Positions 1-11,236 of a DNA stretch of 64,000 nucleotides are shown here, one piece after another. The translations under genes and the position numbers were made by a program. Origin of the DNA: Pseudogymnoascus destructans (taxonomy: Eukaryota; Ascomycota; Leotiomycetes; Thelebolales; Thelebolaceae). The notes under the pieces are model-generated. The model saw only the letters and a list, made by a program, of their open reading frames with translations, was not told the DNA's origin and did not search any database. Numbering within the stretch: the first letter of the stretch is position 1; each line of letters starts with the position of its first letter. The stretch lies in contig NW_020167525.1 in NCBI RefSeq assembly GCF_001641265.1, forward strand, positions 248,001-312,000. Direction: 5' to 3'.

Positions 1-280
1 CAGAAACTAGTGGATATTGGATAGTTGAGCTATCCACAAACTATCCTGAATATCTAGCTATCCGCCAACTATCCAGATTACCCATGAGGCATGACGCCAC
101 TATATAAGTAGATAGTATTTCCTTAGATAGGAGCTTCGTGCTCAACTCAATACAGTATTTGTTATATACTAGTAACGTGTTACTTGAAGCCTTTGTGTCT
201 GATCCCCTGCCTCCTCTCATAAGTAAACCTTTACGCAAGAGAACCTCTGTGTCTTCTATCGTTTAGAAGTCAGCGTTACA
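1..280 (+). repeat. LTR 3' part (family LTR-1), cut by the window edge
   Basis: The last ~187 bp are almost identical to the end of the LTR at 16889-17363: TATATAAG promoter-like box, then the shared end AGCGTTACA. It stops exactly where chromovirus sequence starts (281), so it was inserted into the integrase region of that element. Bases 281-285 (CATAG) would be the right-hand target duplication; the left copy lies outside the window. The first ~90 bp (repeats of CTATCC around 30-80) do not match the other copy, so the 5' part is a different LTR variant. It may be a solo LTR or the 3' LTR of an element to the left. Confidence 0.8.
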
Positions 281-2076
281 CATAGTTTGTATAAATTCTT
301 AGATATTGTTCAATAACAGAGTTGACTCTCTCTGTCTGGCCATCTGTTTGAGGGTGATAAGCTGTAGAGAAGCGTTGTTCCATGTTTAAGAGTTTAGAGA
401 CGTAAAAAAAGTTTGAAGTGAAAACTGCTCCCCTATCTGAGATCCAGTGTCCAGGAATTCCATGATATTTAAAGACCACCTTGAGGAATAGCCACGCAAG
501 TTCAGAAGCTGTGATAGTCTCATTGCAAGGCTCAAAGTGTGCCATTTTTGTGAGCCTTTCTACCACCACAAGGATAGAGTCATAAGGGGTAGCACCCCCT
601 TTTGGAATAGAAGGAGGCAACTTGACTATAAAGTCAATGGATATGGAGTCCCATGGGCGTTCTGGTATAGGTAGAGGCTGCAAGAGGCCATAGGGCTTTT
701 GCCGTGTAGGTTTGTTCAAGTTGCAAGTAGTGCAAGAAGATATATAGTCTTGAAGAGTAGTCCTTAGATTAGGCCAGTAGAACTTTCTTGTTAGAAGTTC
801 ATAAGTTTTTGCAAAGCCAAAGTGCCCTGCAGCTGGAGCATCATGGAACTGCTGTAGGAGGTGTAGCTGTAATCGTTTATCCCTTGGGACATAGATATAG
901 CTCTTGAATAAGAGAAGTCCTTGCTGATTTTTTGAGAAATTTTGTAGTCCAACTTTCTCAAGAGAGGAACCTTTCTTCTGGAGGTATTCCAAAGTTCTTT
1001 TGGCAAAGGGATCGTGGTTGTAAGCATCTTTGAATGCTTTAATAAGTGTTGCTGAGGGTGTATAGTCTTTAAAGGTCTCTGGTTCCTGAGAAGAGGTAAT
1101 GGGGGCAACTTGGTCTTGAGGGGATAAGTTTACCCCTAAGTCCTCTGTAGTACTAGGGTTGCTTAAAGATGCTGCTATCAGCTTTGCTGAGCCTAGCAGA
1201 GCCTTTGTATTGCTAGTTTTAGCAGAATCTTGGTAGTCATGTCTTCTTGAGAGGAGATCTGCTCTTTGATTCTTGGCCCCTGAGACATGTTTTATAACAA
1301 AGTCAAAACCTCCTAGTTGTTCAGACCACCTTGCTTGTCGTCTATTGAGCTGTTTAGTAGTTGTAAAGGTCAAGAGGTTTGAATGGTCACTGTAAATAGT
1401 GATAGGATAGTTTGCCCCTTCAAGGTAGCATCTCCAATGCTTTAGAGAACATACTATGGCAAGCAGTTCCTTGTCTGTAATGGGATAGTTTTGTTCGGCT
1501 GCTGATAGCTTTCTTGAGTAAAATGCCACAGGCTGTAGCTCTTCTTGTTTGTCTTTTGGAACTTGGTATAAGATTCCAGAAATAGCAAAATCTGAGGCAT
1601 CTGTCTCAAGAGTGGCAAGTTTCAAGGGGTTAAAGTGTAGTAACATTTTCCCTTCTTTGAATTCTCCTTTAAGAGCATCGAAAGCATCTTGCTGTGTCTT
1701 ATCCCAGTGATACAAAGTGTCCTTGTGAAGTAATTGAGTAAGGGGTAAAGCCAAGGATGTATATCTTGGTATAAACCTCCTGTAATAGTTGGCAAACCCA
1801 AGGAAAGACTGAACCTCTTTAATGCTGGAAGGAATAGGCCACGTTTGTACTGCTTTTGTCTTTTCAGGGTCCATCTGAATGCCTTCTGTTGAAATTCTAT
1901 GTCCTAAGAAATCAACTTGAGACATATGGAAAAGACATTTCTCAAGTTTGCAAAAGAGTTGTGCTTGAGATAGCTTCTCTAAGACTTCTCTAACATGTAG
2001 AACATGCTCTTGAGTGTCTAAAGAGTATATAAGAATGTCGTCTAAGTAGACAACAACAAAGATATCCAAGTAAGGT
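281..2076 (-). pseudogene. Chromovirus A pol: RT C-terminus, RNase H, integrase (truncated)
   Basis: The frame opens at the RT active-site segment VVVYLDDILIYS, followed by the RT thumb, then RNase H (TDASDFAISG and YSDHSNLLTF carry catalytic acids). Integrase follows, with the zinc-binding HHCC region (..HDAPAAGHFG..CTTC) and DDE core (SIDFIVKLP, ISDRGAVFT, and the glutamate in QTERVNSVIEQYL). It ends abruptly after IYTNY at 281, shortly past the catalytic glutamate, because of the LTR insertion. Copy B continues for about 170 more residues. It is separated from the upstream RT half by a small deletion that removes residues just before the YLDD strand and changes frame. Confidence 0.92.
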
Positions 2077-2077
2077 C

Positions 2078-3550
2078 TTAGAAAGAAGCAGGTGCATTGG
2101 CAAGCCCAAAAGGCATTATCTGGTATTCAAAATGATCATAGCGTGTTCTGAATGCTGTCTTCCACTCATCACCTTCTTTGATGCGTATCAGGTTATAAGC
2201 TCCCCTGAGATCTAACTTGGTAAAGATCCTTGCTGAAGAGAGCCTATCCATGAGCTCAGGGATAAGGGGTAAAGCATCTCTGTTTTTAACAGTGACTGCA
2301 TTAAGGCCCCTATAATCAACACAGAGATGCAAGGAGCCATATTTCTTCTTGACAAAGAGAATGGGAGCTCCTGCTGGTGAGGAAGAAGGTCTGATAAAAC
2401 CAGAACTAAGGTTCTCATCTAGGTATTCTCTGAGAGTTTTCAGCTCTAATTCAGATAGAGAGTAGATAGGGCCGTAGGGAGGCATTGAGCCTTCTGCGAG
2501 TGGTATCTCATGGTCATAAGGCTGGTGCTTTGGCAGAATTGATGCCTTTGCCTTGTCAAAAAGATGTTGGTAGTCTTGGTATGCTAAAGGCAAAATGACC
2601 TCCTGAGATGATTTCTCCAAATCTGAAGTAGTTGCTATCTCCAGGACAGGTTGGAAAGGTTTAACCCATATCAGAGATGATATATCGTCCATAGTTTGGT
2701 CAAAATCCTTGATCTGGGACAAGTTTGAATCTTGGACCTGAATAGGGGTAACTGAGGCTTGAAGGGTTTTTTCAGTATTGAGCTCAGGATTTGAGCTAAA
2801 CCCAAGCGATAAATGCTTCCAATTGATAGTTGGATCATGCCTTTGAATCCTTGGAAGACCTAGGATGACTGGGTACTTCATTGGTATAACATCTAAAGAG
2901 ATGGTGTCTGAAAATGTTGATTTTCCTAGGGGAATCTCAAGTTTGAGTACTGGGGTGTTGCAGGTAATGGAACCTGAACTGATAGGAGTTCCATCAATGA
3001 CTCGGAGCAACTCTGGAGTGCGTTTGGGAATTGTAGGTAACTGGTGTGTCAAGATGAGGTCTTGAGATATAAAGTTGCCTGTTGCCCCTGAGTCTATCAT
3101 AGCCCTTGTAGACAACACCTGTTGTTTGAAATGGAGTTGAATAGGGATTAACAGGTGTGTGAGACTCTGAGAAAGCACCATCGACACATCTTTGTTGTCT
3201 AGGGGAGAAGTTATAGTCTCAGTTGAAGTTGTGCCTGCTAGGGATTTTTCAAGTTTTTCAGGAATAGCAGCTGTGACTGTGTCTGAGGCTGCTATATGTT
3301 TTGAATCAGCATTCCCCCGTGCTGAATAGCACTGCTGAATTCTGTGTCCCCCTTTGCCACAGTATAAACAAAGGTTGTTGTCCATTCTGTGTTTTCTTTC
3401 TTGAGGAGTAAGTTTACCCCTTTTCAGTTTTTGAGGGCTTCTTGTAGGCTGAGTCCTTAGCAGTTGGTGTAGAGGTGTAATTGTTGAAATTTCTTGTTGG
3501 ATGCCAGTCTTGGTTCTTCTCCTTTCTTCTTTCAAAAAGCCTATCATCAA
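2078..3550 (-). pseudogene. Chromovirus A nucleocapsid-protease-RT N-terminal part
   Basis: A 490-residue open frame, identical in predicted protein to 46329-47801 of copy B. It has a CX2CX4HX4C zinc knuckle (CLYCGKGGHRIQQC), the aspartic protease motif IDSGATGNF, and RT fingers/palm motifs (ILFVKKKYGSLHLCVDYRGLN, cut here to the conserved core LCVDYRGLN, then FTKLDLRGAY and MPFGLANAPASF). The frame stops directly after NAPASF, where about seven residues normally link to LRPYLD. The first ~45 residues overlap gag in another frame and are probably not translated as such. Confidence 0.9.
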
Positions 3551-4059
3551 GTCTGACAGCTTTCTCTATATGCGTTTGAAGTGTTGTAGGGCGTTCTTCT
3601 TTGCTGAGTTCATCCTTAATAGAGCTCTTGAGCCCTTGGTAGTAAGTGAAGACTAAGGCTTCTTCATTCCAAGTCAAGTGAGAAGTGATTCTCCTAAATT
3701 CTGTTGTATACTGAGCAGCAGAGGTCTTTTGACATAGCTTCTGTAGCTCTCTTTCTGCTGTAGCAGTTTCGTTGATGTCTCCAAAGGTCCTGGTAAGTTC
3801 CTCTTGAAACTGGTCATAAGAGGTAATCAAAGGTGTAGTGGTATTTTGGTTGTTGCCACTAAGTCTTCTAAGATATGGCTCAAAGAAGTTGAATGCAGAT
3901 CCACGGAGGTAGCTGGCAGCGAAATATATCTTCTGAATGTCTGAGGTGGACTGATGAGGCCTGAGGGTGAAGTAGATGTCCAGTTGCATAAGAAATCCCT
4001 TCAACTTCCTCCTGTCTCCATGGTATAAATCTGGTGTTTGCACTTTAGGAAGTGCACCT
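3414..4059 (-). pseudogene. Chromovirus A gag, C-terminal part
   Basis: Capsid-like gag region beginning at the segment TPDLYHGDRRKLKGF and containing the conserved retrotransposon gag stretch around YFAASYLRGSAFNFFEP. It is identical to copy B. It ends in frame at a stop in AAAAGGGGTAAAC, while the nucleocapsid lies in the +1 frame. On its N-terminal side the gene is broken by the solo LTR at 4060-4995; positions 4055-4059 (CACCT) are the target duplication, repeated at 4996-5000, after which gag resumes. Confidence 0.9.
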
Positions 4060-4995
4060 TGTCATACTGACATTCGTTGCACTCAGTTTGCTATCAAACT
4101 CAAGAGCAAACTTAGAAATCTCCTCCTCAAACCTACAAGTCACCATACATATCTTGGCTTATCACACCAACAACAGAAGCAATACTACTCAACGATTGCT
4201 GCAAACTCTTCTACTACATCTGTTTATGCTACATACATCACGGCATATCATTTGGACACTCATTGAACAAGTTATTAAGAAAATCTCCTCCTTAAGGGGG
4301 TGGGCCAATACTACCACATGGCATATCTCTACCAACTAGAGGCCTAGGAACATGAACGATAGCTCTAGAAGCTTCTAAAACCCTCTATGATTCATTACAC
4401 GTCATCGCTCCTTAGTTACCCACAAGATTGGTTAAGTTATGACATAATTTATCTATAGGTACTCTGACCTTGGACCTCCTTTTCACTTCCTATAGGCTAG
4501 GAACCCAAGAGATGGTTCTATGGGATTCTCTTACGTTCACTACATGATTATCAAGCTAGTTGTGGGTCGCACTTGATTTCTAATACATTTACCAAGCCTG
4601 GTTAGTCATGGAAAGTCATGGAAAATGAGAGAACTACACTCCTTTGGCATAAATAGGATTGCCCTTTCCTTAAGAAAGGGCAAGCAGGCAATAATGTAAA
4701 TCGACTATCACATACTTCCACGTCTTTTACAAGCTTCCAAGCATTCATCTTGTTACTCCTTGTTTCTGAAAAGTCAGTGAGGTGTTAACCTCTGACTTAC
4801 CCCTGAGTTCCCAGACTCAACATTTGTTGCAACTTGTCTGAACCACTTCACTACATCACACACCTGATTGCTGCATTGTGGAATAGTCTAAGCTACAACC
4901 CTTTGGATCTGTTTCCTAAGACAGTGTGTTGTCTTAGTAAAATCATCCCTTCCTTGGGTGGCTAGATTCTCACATCTGGTGCACCCACCATTACA
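4060..4995 (+). repeat. Solo LTR of the chromovirus family, inserted in gag of copy A
   Basis: 936 bp, begins TGTCATACTGAC and ends CCACCATTACA, the same length and ends as the 3' LTR of copy B (50346-51281). It lies in the opposite orientation to its host element. A perfect 5-bp target duplication CACCT flanks it (4055-4059, 4996-5000). The interior includes a TTAAGAAAGGG hairpin-like stretch shared by the other LTR copies. This is a solo LTR left by LTR-LTR recombination after insertion of one family member into another. Confidence 0.95.
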
Positions 4996-5193
4996 CACCT
5001 GGGGTACCGGACATATCCAGAGGAGCTGTGGGAAGCTCTGTATGATGTGTCTGAGTTGAAGATTGTGTTGCTGAAGTGTTGGCTTGAAAGGTGTTTTCAA
5101 ATTCTTAAGTTTGTTTGCTATAGTTTGTATAAAGGCAAACAGTTGTTGCATCTGCTGTTCAGCAGTAGTTGTAGGAGCTTGGTCGTCCTCCAT
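4996..5193 (-). pseudogene. Chromovirus A gag, N-terminal part
   Basis: The start codon ATG (5193-5191) opens MEDDQAPTTTAEQ, followed by a helical segment LFAFIQTIANKL. Compared with copy B a frame change occurs after about 35 residues, so the peptide diverges (KTPFKPTLQQHN). The segment joins the rest of gag across the solo LTR. Unlike copy B, where this start codon reads ATA, copy A keeps ATG. Confidence 0.85.
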
Positions 5194-5245
5194 TGTAGTA
5201 TCGAAGTGCTGCTATAGAAATAGTTGAAGCTTGAAGCAGACAAGG

Positions 5246-5360
5246 TGTAATGGTGTGACAAGCCAAAATATGTATAGTGACTTGTAGGTTTGAGGAGGAG
5301 ATTTCTAAGTTTGCTCTTGAGTTTGATAGCAAACTGAGTGTAACGAATGTCAGTATGACA
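5246..5360 (-). repeat. Collapsed 5' LTR of chromovirus A (internal deletion)
   Basis: On the minus strand it begins TGTCATACTGACATTCG and ends CCATTACA as a full LTR does, but is only 115 bp instead of 936. The junction falls between CACACC and the terminal CCATTACA, consistent with deletion between the similar short sequences CACACCA and CACCCACCA. Most of the LTR promoter region is therefore gone. Confidence 0.85.
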
Positions 5361-6461
5361 CGCGCATATGAACTGGAAACTGGCCAGATCTTGAGGCAGT
5401 TCTATTCAATTGGCAACTCCGAATTGAAGAACAGGGAGGCGTAACAAGTGGAGAACTCTTACAGCAAAAGGCTCAACAAATCTGGCATCAATTGCCTCAA
5501 TATTCACAATGTCCTTGCCCTGAGTTTAGTGTCAGCTGGCTTCAAAAGTTCAAACAGCGACATCATATTCAGGATTACTGTCGACATGGAGAGCTTGGCT
5601 CTATTCCTGAGACTGCAGAAGACGAAATGAAAGGCCTACATACAATTGCTAGCGAATATAATGATGAGGATATATATAATATGGACGAGGCTGCACTCTA
5701 TTGGAGGATGACACCTTCTCATGGACTTGCTACACAACTACAGCCTGGTTTAAAGAAGGACAAGGCTCGTCTATCTCTCAATTTTGCTACAAATGCAACT
5801 GGGAGTGATAGATTACGTGTGTGGATCATTGGAAAGAGCAAAACACCAAGAGCACTACAAAATATAAGTGTTGTTACAATGGGAGGAGAGTGGAGGTGGA
5901 ATAAGAAGGCCTGGATGAATACAACTGTGATGTCTGAATGGCTTCAAGCCTTCTATAATCACATTGGAACAACTCGTTCAGTCCTTTGAACAATGGATAA
6001 CTTCTCTGCACACCTTACAGCTGTCGAATTTACACCACCTCCTCCTAATATACGAATATGTTGGCTTCCAAAGAACTTGACAAGTCGATTTCAACCTTTA
6101 GATCAAGGAATTATACAAAGCTTCAAGTCTCATTATAGATGGCAGTGGCTCTCATATATCTCGAGTGTTATAACAATAACCAGGACCCTAGGGAATCAAT
6201 GGATTTACACCTAGCTATTCGTTGGATTCTAAGAAGTTGGAATAACTATGTCTCAAATACAACAATCTACAACTGTTTCCGGAAGTCAACTCTAGTTACA
6301 ATCCTATATCAATTCCTATTGCAATTGATTCTCTGAATATCACAAGTCTTTATAAGCAAGTTAAAAGAGCTGGGAATATACAAGATATTATGGCAATTTC
6401 GAGCTTCCTAAATCCAGTTGAGGAACAAGAGTTAGAGGCAGAGAGTGAACAAGGATCAGTA
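5361..6461 (+). pseudogene. pogo/Fot1-type (DDE_1) transposase, truncated both ends
   Basis: Fragments in three frames match the transposase at 24976-26541. Present are the C-terminal half of the CENP-B-type DNA-binding domain (WLQKFKQRHHI), the first catalytic aspartate (DIYNMDEAALYW), the second (TMDNFSAHL, preceded by a TGA stop) and the third (PLDQGIIQSFK). Frameshifts occur near 6150 and 6290. The N-terminus is lost at the junction with chromovirus A, and the C-terminus at the LTR starting at 6462. It is a cut-and-paste element relic inserted into by retroelements from both sides. Confidence 0.88.
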
Positions 6462-6719
6462 TGTAAGGATGCCTTCTCGTCTCCCATTCTAGGGAGTAGA
6501 CTCTGGGTAGCTGCGGGGTCACGTGTGATCATTTGGGTGGGCTAACCGAGTCGGAACCGAGTCGGATGGTTTTCGGGTACTTGAGACAATCGACTCACAG
6601 GGTTCCCCCTTCATCTTTTTTGTATCCTTCGTAGTAGACCTATAGGATAGCATCCGTTTAGCCCCTGACTCGCACTCTCATATGCTATTACTGTGAGCTG
6701 GGTGCCCTGTGTCCTTACA
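6462..6719 (+). repeat. 5' LTR of gypsy-2 element
   Basis: 258 bp with inverted ends TGTAAGGAT ... TCCTTACA. A second copy (solo, opposite orientation) lies at 31063-31319 and shows the same boundaries with a target duplication, which confirms these limits. It includes a repeated ACCGAGTCGG block. Gag-pol sequence in the same orientation follows. Confidence 0.92.
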
Positions 6720-7076
6720 TTATACAAAAAAGATCACGCCTGTCGGGGACGGCCGTACTTCAATAATATCCCACACCAGAACGACTCAGGAGAATTACCA
6801 TCACGACATTGACCGCGACTGGGTGACGTTTCAGAGGAGAGACCTGACGACTTCAAATAGCCCTGATTCCAGAGATCTCACGGACAGCCAGTGGATCAGG
6901 GTTTGATTCTTCAGAACAAGCTGGTAAAGTCGCCGACACGTTGGCACCAAATAGGATACGAGATCCTTAAGAACCCCCTCCTAGCACAGAGGAAATTGTG
7001 GACAAGAGCGTTGATAGCTACGAGCTACCGGAAGTCAAGCTCTTTCGTATCGGTACCGATACACACCCGAGGAAAT

Positions 7077-8089
7077 ATGTCGAAAAAGCCGACATCAAAC
7101 ATACCCCAAGACAACAACAGTCAACTGCCCAGAATGACTACCAGACAAACCACTGCTGCAGCTACAACCGCTGTGCCATCCGAAGACATCCCGAGTCGAA
7201 TGGCATACCTCGAGATCCAGATGCAGGAGATCAAGGAGATGATAGCCAACCTAGCGGCAACCCAGACCAGAATCACGTCCACACCACCGGTGGATACCCC
7301 GATACCTACTATCGAAGCCGCAGAGCGACGAACCTCTCCGACACGAAATACCCCTGAGACAGTTCAATTGCCGCCTCTTCGGAACACTCATTCTCCATCA
7401 ATTCCAAGGTTGTCGCGAATGCACACTGAGGACCCACCGACTCGCTATAAGAAATCTACCATCTCAGAGAGAATCACTCCGCTCAGCGATGGGATAGAAC
7501 ATACCTTCCTACAATGGAGTGCTTCGATTCGGGACCGACTCGTAGTCCATGAGGACCACTAACCGACATCTTGAGAAGAGCGTTGATATTGGGAACTATG
7601 ACCGGCTTGGCTAAGACCTACCTAGAGCACCAATACCTGTCCGCTACGCATGGGTTCCGCAGTGCTGAGGAGATGATGCACCTACTAGGTTCATACTACC
7701 TCACAGGCAACGAGACGGAACAGGCCAGGAACCTCTTCGACGACCTGCAAATAGGAGAGAAGGGGCATGCTAGCGAAACCTTCCCAGAGTTCAAGGCTCG
7801 TTTCCAAAGTGCAGCTATCACAGGACAAGTCTCTGAGTCGGAATGGTTTCAGTACATGTGGAACAAGTTGACTCCCCAATTCCGCAGCCGCGTCGCGATC
7901 ATCAAAAACCAATGGAATGGAGACTACCAGACCATGGTACGAGAACTTACCGCCTTTGATCAGGAACGGTGCCGGAACAACAAATTGAATCCGCCACCCG
8001 CTCTCGCAAGGACGTCCACACCTACCACGGATATGGCAAAGGCGTCAGCGTCGAAGCCGACTCGAGCCACACCCGCTCTGTTCACCTGA
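7077..8089 (+). pseudogene. Gypsy-2 gag
   Basis: The likely start is the ATG at 7077 (MSKKPTSNIPQ). A short helical segment (SRMAYLEIQMQEIKEMI) is followed by a proline- and threonine-rich linker. A frame change with stop near 7561 separates this from the capsid-like second half (7571-8089), which contains a typical retrotransposon gag stretch (LGSYYLTGNETEQARNLF, FPEFKARF, WNKLTPQFRSRV). Confidence 0.78.
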
Positions 8090-8092
8090 ACC

Positions 8093-8317
8093 ATGTTCCT
8101 CCCCAAGCCAGCCATACTGGAACATGTGAGAACCACAGTCCCTGCGCCCTCAGGGAACTGTTTCAAGTGTGGCAAGCCCGGCCATTTCCAGGACAAATGC
8201 CCGCTCAATGCTACTGTCAAGGAAATTGACCGTAACGACCCCGAGGCAGAAGAACAATGGGAAGAAGCCGTGGAACTTCAATCGGATGCGTCCATCGAGG
8301 AAAATGACGAGGCCTAG
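8093..8317 (+). pseudogene. Gypsy-2 nucleocapsid with zinc knuckle
   Basis: Contains the CX2CX4HX4C zinc knuckle CFKCGKPGHFQDKC, which binds RNA in retroelement nucleocapsid proteins, followed by an acidic tail. It lies one frame away from gag and ends in a stop near 8317 before the protease frame, so the polyprotein is broken here. Confidence 0.85.
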
Positions 8318-8418
8318 GAGAAGGCTCCTTCCTAGGTCTACGCAAATGTGACCTGCGAGGACTATACTTACGAGAACTCCTGGGAGGTACCCAGTTCTTA
8401 GTCAACACGACCCTGAGT

Positions 8419-9102
8419 ATGAATGGACTTGGGGTGCAAACGAAGTCCCTAGCAGACACAGGAGCAAATGGCTACCTCATCATTAACAAGCCTTTCGCAA
8501 TACGACTGTCGAAAGCGCTTCAGAGCCCCATACGGAAACTACCCTACTCTGTACCCATACGTGGATTTCAGCGCAAAATCCAAGGCCACGTATCAGAGTA
8601 TATTCAGTTACACTTAACAGTCGAAGGACGCCGGATATATAACTGCCCCTTTGTACTCCTGGACCTCGGAGCACAAGATGTGATAATTGGGAAGAAGCTT
8701 TTCAGCCGCTTCCGAATACTACTCGACTCTGCAAAGAGCCGGTTAGTATGGCCAAAGGAGTACCCGCCGACTCCTAGCTGGAGCAAGGAGATCACCTTGC
8801 CCTACTACATGCGAGAAACGCCCATTCGACATCCCGCATACCAGCCGGATGCGAATCGCAGGGATGCTGCAATCCACCACGAAGACAGACGCCGCGCAGG
8901 CGGACGCTCGATGAACATGAAAGTGATAACTTCAGGCTATGAAGAGATCACAGACATGCCACCGAGTCCTACCCGAAACCAAGAGGTTTCTCCCCCACTA
9001 CTAGTGAAACTGGTACCTAGTTTCACACCCATACGGATATGTGAAATCAGTGCCAACGCCTTCCATCATGAGATGATGCGAAGCGACTCCGAGTTCTTTT
9101 AG
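8419..9102 (+). pseudogene. Gypsy-2 aspartic protease region
   Basis: The protease active-site motif is LADTGANGYLI (A-D-T-G-A) near residue 12, followed by a conserved flap/core region (VLLDLGAQDVIIGKKLF is the second protease motif). The rest is a linker to RT. An in-frame stop at 9100-9102 separates it from RT. Confidence 0.85.
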
Positions 9103-9144
9103 ACTAGCATCTACGAAATTGACCAGATCATCCATGAAAAGGAG

Positions 9145-9791
9145 TTGATAGAGGATGAAGAAACGCTATGTCTCATCCAGCAGAAGCTTCCGCATATACA
9201 CCAGAAGTACACCGATGTCTTTTCGAAGTTGGAATCAGATCGAATTACCCCAAACCGCATATACGACCACAAGATACAGCTCGAAGCCCCTTTACCAAAC
9301 GCTTTCTCCCCGTTATACCGACAGGGAACTGAAGAGCTTAAGGCTACCAAGCAATACCTGTTAGAGAACCTAGAGAAAGGCTTCATCATCAACAGCAACA
9401 GCCCCTTCGTGTCTCCTATCCTATTCGTAAAGAAAGCGGATGGCAAATTAAGATTTTGCATCGATTACCGGAAGTTAAATGGTCTCACCCGGAACGATCC
9501 CTACCCCATCCCGCATATTGACGAACTACTAGGATGGGTGTCGAAAGCAAAAATCTTCACAAAGCTAGATATCAGACAAGCCTTCCATCGCAAACGGATG
9601 CACCCTGACTCGGAAGAGTACACAACCTTTCGGACTCGCTATGGATCCTATAAGTGCAAAGTGCTGCCGTTTGGACTAATGAACGGTCCCGCAACCTATC
9701 AGCAGTATATGAATGACGTCCTGATGCAATATTTAGACGACTTCTGTACCGCATACTTAGACGACATCCTAATCTATTCAGAGGACCCTAC
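9145..9791 (+). pseudogene. Gypsy-2 reverse transcriptase, truncated
   Basis: RT motifs in order: FVKKADGKLRFCIDYRKLN (19 residues), IFTKLDIRQAFH, FRTRYGSYK, LPFGLMNGPATYQQYMNDVL and the catalytic YLDDILIYS. Sequence identity to RT ends at about 9791, and the following bases belong to an oppositely oriented element. Confidence 0.9.
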
Positions 9792-11236
9792 TTGCCTTGT
9801 TACCCCTTCATCATCCTTGATGCGGAGGGTGAGCTGAGCCCTTCCGCACAACTGGATTTCCTGGTCGCCTACTCCCTTTGCTGTCACAAAGGTTGGCTAC
9901 CATTTCCCCTATTTCCTTTGCCACAAGGTGCGATATGAGGTTCTCTGTAGTTCTACTGTCTACTAAAGTGTGGAGCGTCCGCCACTCTTCCCCACCCCTT
10001 ACGTCAACAAAAGTTGACAAGCTTTGGGTGAGCCCCTTGTTCCCTACTCCACCCGCTGGGGCTTCTGTGGAGAGGTCTAGTTTTTTTAACCCCCAGGTCC
10101 CTTCTGTACAGCTCGCGCTCTAGGCTCACTGTTGGGCTGTTGAGTGAAGCACTGAGCTGACATATGGCCCGCTCTTCCACACTTGAAACAGAGGTTATTA
10201 TCTCTTCGGCGCTGCTCTTCTTCGCCTGAAAGGCGAGGGCGCTTCGGAAATGTCTTAGTGGCGCCCCGGCTTTCATTTAGACTAGTCGAAGGCCTCTTGT
10301 GAGGCCTATCCTCCTGGCTGTTTACCCTTCCCTCCTTCTGGCCTAATTTGCTTCTCGAGCCTTGTGCCCTCGAGGCGTCTAATTGCTCGAAACGGGCGGC
10401 TAGCGCAATGAGTGCGCTTCGGGAGCGTGGTATTTCTGGGTATGCAATAACCTTATCCCTCACGTCCGCCCTGAGCTTTGCAAACAGGTGTTGGACCTGG
10501 TGTTCTTCCTTATAGGCTGGCAAGTCTGCCTCTAAGGTCTCGAGGTAAGCCGCAAACGCTTGCGTGGTCTGTCCGACTCGCTGCCGCGCCTCCTCATACT
10601 TCACTGCCGTGGCTATTGTACGGTTTGCTGGGTCTTGCACTAGATCAGGGAGGAAGCTCTTGAAGCCTTCCCAGGTCTTGTGGAATCCCGGTTCCTTCTC
10701 GTGCTGAAGCCATGTGTCTCGAGGCTCTCCTTCAAGCCAGGTGGCTGCGAAATGGCAGCGTAACGCGTCCGATTTGTTGGGTTCTGGCTCAAGGTGGAAG
10801 GCCAACTCACAACTCGTAACGAACTCGGAGTGTTCGCGGACGCTCTTCCCTCTATATTCAGTGATGGCTCTTGGTCGCCAACTGCGCGGTACGCCTTCGT
10901 GTGAGACTGAGCTGGCAGGCGTTATGCTGCGCTCGAGAGCTAGGTTGTCCTGCGTTACCAGTTCGACCTCAACGTCTTGGTGTCCTTGCAGCTGGTCTTG
11001 CAGCTGCTGGATCCGCTCTCCTGTCTGCTTGAGCTCCAGCTCCTTCCGAAGTTCAACTTCAAGGGCCGAAGCTGTCGCTAGCTGGGCTTCGATTCCCGGT
11101 GGGCTCTCGTGCCGTACTGAAATCGATGAGGACTCAGTTCCCCTACACTCTCAATCAGAGATGTGGCGGGGGCGGTCTCAGTGCCCTCGCGATCAGGGTT
11201 GGCAGCGGAGGTTTGTCGGGTTCTTCGCGGAGGCAT
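9792..11236 (-). mobile_element. Ty3/gypsy element 3 fragment: gag and protease start
   Basis: Minus-strand fragment with gag (10086-11236) and the beginning of protease (9811-10020). The protease motif has decayed: it reads VDSRTTENLIS where D-S/T-G-A is expected, so the active-site glycine is lost. No LTR of this family is visible. The left end at about 9792 is a sharp junction with gypsy-2 RT. Confidence 0.82.
10086..11236 (-). pseudogene. Gypsy-3 gag with zinc knuckle
   Basis: A possible start is the ATG at 11236 (MPPRRTRQTS). A one-base frame change near 11090 leads into a coiled-coil-like segment rich in E, L and Q. The capsid-like core follows (CHFAATWLEGEPRDTWLQ, FAAYLETLEADLPAY, FAKLRADVRDKVI), then a basic linker and the zinc knuckle CFKCGRAGHMSAQC. 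The frame is open from the coiled coil through to 10086. Confidence 0.82.

Larger units (their letters stand above)
281..5360 (-). mobile_element. Ty3/gypsy chromovirus copy A, truncated and interrupted
   Basis: On the minus strand this element reads from a collapsed 5' LTR (5246-5360) through gag, nucleocapsid, protease, reverse transcriptase, RNase H and most of integrase, and stops at 281 where another LTR was inserted. Nearly its whole internal sequence matches copy B (45.6-50.3 kb, plus strand), including the same small deletion in reverse transcriptase. It lacks the integrase C-terminus, chromodomain and 3' LTR, which would lie left of the window. A 936-bp solo LTR of its own family sits in gag (4060-4995). 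It cannot be autonomous. Confidence 0.93.
6720..9791 (+). mobile_element. Ty3/gypsy element 2, internal region, 3' truncated
   Basis: Gag, zinc knuckle, protease and RT domains follow the 258-bp LTR in order. The element breaks off just after the RT active site (YLDDILIYS, about 9755-9790), where it meets an oppositely oriented fragment of another gypsy element. RNase H, integrase and the 3' LTR are missing. Protein motifs differ clearly from chromoviruses A and B. Confidence 0.88.

Noticed and set aside
41..238. Small frame on the minus strand, repeated at 17121-17321
   Set aside because: It lies inside the LTR and runs against the LTR's apparent transcription direction. Conservation follows from the repeat itself.
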